This document shows, piece after piece, positions 12,726 to 15,228 of a DNA stretch of 15,228 nt; the first letter of the stretch is position 1, and each line of letters begins with the position of its first letter. The DNA is from a bacterium (GTDB lineage Bacteria; Patescibacteriota; Minisyncoccia; UBA6257), in contig JAGGZF010000020.1 in assembly GCA_021162155.1 (NCBI GenBank), forward strand, positions 1-15,228, given 5' to 3'. Made by a program: the position numbers and the translations under genes. The notes below the pieces were generated by a model. That model was not told where the DNA came from. It saw only the letters and a list, made by a program, of their open reading frames with translations, and did not search any database.

Positions 12726-15228
12726 CTATCTTCCCCAAGGAACTACAGTAAAGGAAGAATCTGCTTGAGGAACAAACCATTTTCTTTGCGAACCCTCACA
12801 TCCGTAAACTCCATAAGCCATAATTAAATATAAATCCTCCAGTGTCTTATGGTATTTTTCTAACTTTGTTTCCAGTGCTTCCCGAGTAGCGGATACACAG
12901 GAAAAACTTTCTCTTGGCACTTCTGGAAAACAAATTGTTTTCACTAAAATCTTATAATGCCCCGGTAAAACTTCTCCCTTCCATATTTTTAACAAAGAGA
13001 AAGCCCAATCTTCAACATCTCCCCGTAATTCTCCTCCTGAATAAGTAGCATCTGCTCTCCGAAAATACAGCATTTGTTTGGTAGAAGAAATATCCTGAAT
13101 TATAGGATGTAATCCCGACTCATAATCCCAAGCAACTCTTATAACCTGATAGGCACGAGAAAAGTTCTCCGGATTGTCTGCTGTCGCAGAAATATCAAAT
13201 TCTACATAAAGTTTATCATCCTCAAAATACCACTGAACATTACTAAAGTAATTATCACACTCTTCTGTTTTAGAAGGAAGAAATCTAATTTCTTGTACAG
13301 GAGATAAAGATGAAATAAGGCCATATTTATCCCTTGCCCGTAAGGCAAGGTAATAAGAAACGGTTTCTTTAATGTCTGTGTTAAGAGAAAGTTGACTTAA
13401 GGGAACTTCCATATAAAATCTGTTTTCTTCCTCTGAAAAAGAAAGTTCTCCTGATAAACTATGAGCGCTTGACCAACTCCAACTTTGCTTAGTTAAATCA
13501 TTGTTTTCTAAATCATCTCCTCCTTTCTTTAAGGTATAATGAATTTCATAAGAAAGAGTGTCATTCTTATCCTTATCAGTAGCAGGTGCCCAAGAAAGAT
13601 AGAGAAAAGAGTTCATTAAATCAGGGGTAAGAGTTGCCTCTGTGACGCTTTCCTGTGAAGAGAAACTAACAGAAAAATCAGAAACTGCTGCAGGATTATG
13701 ATAAAAATTATCCGGTTGAAAATGATAGTGGTGGTTATCCACAGCAACTAAACGCAGGTAAGAATTTAAATTTTTATCGTAAGAGTAAATCCCAATAGTA
13801 ACATAATCCTCACTATTAAACTGCGTTGTTCCTTTAGTAGCGTCCTGAATTTCTACAACAAAATGATTATCTGTAGGTAAAGTGTCTAATCTATACGCTA
13901 ACTTTCTGGGAGCAGCAGAATTAGCCGCCATATCTTCGTCAGTAGTAAAAATAAGAGAGCCAACTTGAGAAGAATTAGCATAATTAGGATAAGACAATAA
14001 TAAAGCCCTGTAATCACTATCCCCTGAAATCTCCCATAGATTCTTGTCTCCTAAATACACAGGGATAGTAGAAGAGGCGCCAGGAACTTCCTGATTTAGA
14101 TAAAATACAACTGCCCAAAAAATATTATCGGTATTAGTAGCGTCAGAAATAAAAGGATAATTTTTAATTGTGAAATCAACCACCGGGGGCCCATCAGCAG
14201 TAAAAGGATGCCAAGAAAAATCTTGAATCCAATCCTGTTTTTCTTTCTCAGCGCTACCATTATCTTCTGAAGAACAAGTAATAACATTACCTAAAGGAGA
14301 GGGACAACCTTCCTGAAAATCATCACTATTATTGTTTGTATCTAAGGGAACATCAGAAACAGTTTTTCTGTAAATACTTCTTCCCGGTTTAGGATTAACA
14401 GCGCACCTTCCTTCGCAATCAGTTGCTTCTCCATAACCCACTTTATCCACTATTTCTCTATTAGGATTCTTCAGAACAATAGTATTGTTATCTGTTATGC
14501 TGTAATTTGTAATTATTACATTATCCGTGTTTAATTGAGCGTAAGTACTAGAGGCATTAACTATCAAAAAATAATTATGAGCAGGGATATTTTTCCCTTC
14601 TAATAGTCGGGCAGGCACTAGAGAAGAAAACTCTGTTGCCTGTTGCGTCTTTCTCTGTAAATACCAGCCCGTTAAATCCACTGTCTGATTATTAGGATTA
14701 TATAACTCTATAAACTCCTCATAAGCCAATATCTTACCCGAAGAATTTTCCCCTGCCACCTGAATTTCATTTATTAATAAGGAAGGATAATTAGGTTTTG
14801 TAGTAGTTGTCGTAGTAGTAGTTGTTGTCATCTGAGGTAAAGGGGCTCCTCCACTGCCATTATTATTTTTATTATTTTCTGAATTATTATCCGAATTATT
14901 ATCCGAATTTTCATTAACAGTAAAACCAGCGCTATTTTCTGCTTTAGGAGTTCCACCCGGTTGAGCACTGGTCTGCCAAGAAAAATCAGATTTTCTTTCC
15001 ATTGTTCTTTTACTCTCATTATCTCCAGCCTCCCATCCACTACCCATCAAAACTTCATCCTGTAAAAGACAGTTATCGTCAAACAAGCGCAAATCAGTTC
15101 CTTTATTAGACAGAGAACCAGTGTAAATAAAGTCTGCTTTGAGATAAGGCAAAGTGTCATCATTAGTCCTCTCTAAGAGAACAAATTCTCCGGGTTTTAC
15201 CCATAATTGAGGAAAAATCACTTTTATA
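12726..15228 (-). CDS. Large cell-surface protein with two lamin-tail domains and a fibronectin-III-like domain (5' truncated)
   Basis: The frame is open to the right edge, so the true N-terminus lies outside; a GTG at 15221 is in frame but starts within a domain. Positions below count from that GTG (831 residues). Residues 1-~96 are the end of a lamin-tail domain (FVLLERTND, YTGSLSNKGTDLRLFDDN, TMERKSDFSWQT, GGTPKAEN). A low-complexity Asn/Ser/Asp stretch (103-125) and ten threonines (132-141) form a linker. Residues 147-290 are a complete second lamin-tail domain (LLINEIQVAG, EEFIELYNPNNQTVDLTGWYL, DKVGYG). Residues ~335-505 are beta-rich and unassigned. Residues ~512-648 resemble fibronectin III (FLYLSWAPATD, YEIHYTL, YYLALRARDKYGL). 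A C-terminal domain (~655-831) has five cysteines (655, 764, 775, 808 and none paired by motif). Likely exported and adhesive or scaffold-like; no enzyme motif seen. Confidence 0.82.
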   Translation of the reverse strand, partial: IKVIFPQLWVKPGEFVLLERTNDDTLPYLKADFIYTGSLSNKGTDLRLFDDNCLLQDEVLMGSGWEAGDNESKRTMERKSDFSWQTSAQPGGTPKAENSAGFTVNENSDNNSDNNSENNKNNNGSGGAPLPQMTTTTTTTTTTKPNYPSLLINEIQVAGENSSGKILAYEEFIELYNPNNQTVDLTGWYLQRKTQQATEFSSLVPARLLEGKNIPAHNYFLIVNASSTYAQLNTDNVIITNYSITDNNTIVLKNPNREIVDKVGYGEATDCEGRCAVNPKPGRSIYRKTVSDVPLDTNNNSDDFQEGCPSPLGNVITCSSEDNGSAEKEKQDWIQDFSWHPFTADGPPVVDFTIKNYPFISDATNTDNIFWAVVFYLNQEVPGASSTIPVYLGDKNLWEISGDSDYRALLLSYPNYANSSQVGSLIFTTDEDMAANSAAPRKLAYRLDTLPTDNHFVVEIQDATKGTTQFNSEDYVTIGIYSYDKNLNSYLRLVAVDNHHYHFQPDNFYHNPAAVSDFSVSFSSQESVTEATLTPDLMNSFLYLSWAPATDKDKNDTLSYEIHYTLKKGGDDLENNDLTKQSWSWSSAHSLSGELSFSEEENRFYMEVPLSQLSLNTDIKETVSYYLALRARDKYGLISSLSPVQEIRFLPSKTEECDNYFSNVQWYFEDDKLYVEFDISATADNPENFSRAYQVIRVAWDYESGLHPIIQDISSTKQMLYFRRADATYSGGELRGDVEDWAFSLLKIWKGEVLPGHYKILVKTICFPEVPRESFSCVSATREALETKLEKYHKTLEDLYLIMAYGVYGCEGSQRKWFVPQADSSFTVVPWGR
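14799..14828 (-). repeat. Poly-threonine codon tract
   Basis: Ten consecutive Thr codons inside the lamin-tail protein, written with mixed ACA, ACT and ACG codons. The mixed codons mean this is not a pure trinucleotide slippage array, and suggest that the amino acid is what is kept. It links the first and second lamin-tail domains. Confidence 0.9.
14881..14904 (-). repeat. Two tandem 12-bp units in the Asn/Ser/Asp-rich linker
   Basis: The plus-strand unit GAATTATTATCC occurs twice in direct tandem, with degenerate relatives on both sides. On the coding strand it gives the repeated SDNN motif of the linker. Being a multiple of three, unit gain or loss would keep the reading frame. Confidence 0.85.

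Noticed and set aside
12163..15040. Minus-strand open frames at 12163-12444, 14096-14287 and 14828-15040
   Set aside because: The first is antisense to the secreted protein; the others are out-of-frame reads of the lamin-tail gene, rich in Ile/Lys as expected from AT-rich DNA.
1..15228. CRISPR arrays, tRNA or rRNA genes, insertion sequences, attachment sites, phage genes
   Set aside because: No regularly spaced repeats, cloverleaf-like GGTTC arms, transposase motifs or terminal inverted repeats were found in the short intergenic spaces.

Overview
This AT-rich window holds fifteen protein-coding genes. Fourteen are on the minus strand and one on the plus strand; two are cut by the window edges. 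The content suggests a small-genome bacterium of the Candidate Phyla Radiation (Patescibacteria, most likely a Parcubacteria-like lineage). The reasons are a compact central-carbon operon with a split transketolase and a PfkB-type sugar kinase, a CTC-type ribosomal protein L25, a coiled-coil cell-wall protein with a lytic-transglycosylase-like end, lamin-tail surface proteins with Thr-rich linkers, and start codons mostly lacking a Shine-Dalgarno sequence. This placement is inference; there is no rRNA or other phylogenetic marker that I can search. Genes read through in the standard bacterial code, and the carbohydrate kinase appears to end in TGA, so UGA as glycine is not needed.

Layout from left to right. 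(1) Positions 1-1853: a truncated coiled-coil/lytic-transglycosylase-like protein, directly downstream of rplY. (2) Positions 1914-7671: a tight minus-strand carbon operon read from the right, gap - rpiB - rpe - transketolase N half - transketolase C half - pfkB-type kinase - class I aldolase. It has short gaps or overlaps and an extended -10 promoter just upstream of gap. (3) Positions 7769-10181: a thiol/redox-flavoured operon read from the right: a membrane-anchored thioredoxin-fold protein with a CPFG site, a CPWC glutaredoxin-like protein, a SpoU-type RNA methyltransferase and a membrane-anchored DJ-1/PfpI protein. (4) Positions 10261-11520: tyrS. (5) A divergent promoter region, then the only plus-strand gene (11627-12676), a secreted six-cysteine protein. 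(6) A perfect 17-bp hairpin that serves as a shared terminator for converging genes. (7) Positions 12726-15228: a large surface protein with two lamin-tail domains and a fibronectin-III-like domain, whose N-terminus lies outside the window.

How the genes work together. The carbon operon interconverts pentose, tetrose, heptose and triose phosphates and feeds glyceraldehyde-3-phosphate into lower glycolysis. No transaldolase or triose-phosphate isomerase is in the window, so aldolase plus the PfkB kinase could provide a sedoheptulose-bisphosphate route (inference). The two pentose-phosphate isomerases each appear to have lost a normally conserved active-site histidine. The other half of the window is mostly about the cell envelope: four extracytoplasmic proteins carry Thr-rich linkers, and several are cysteine-rich, next to a likely thiol-handling operon. 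No tRNA, rRNA, CRISPR array, insertion sequence or prophage gene was seen.
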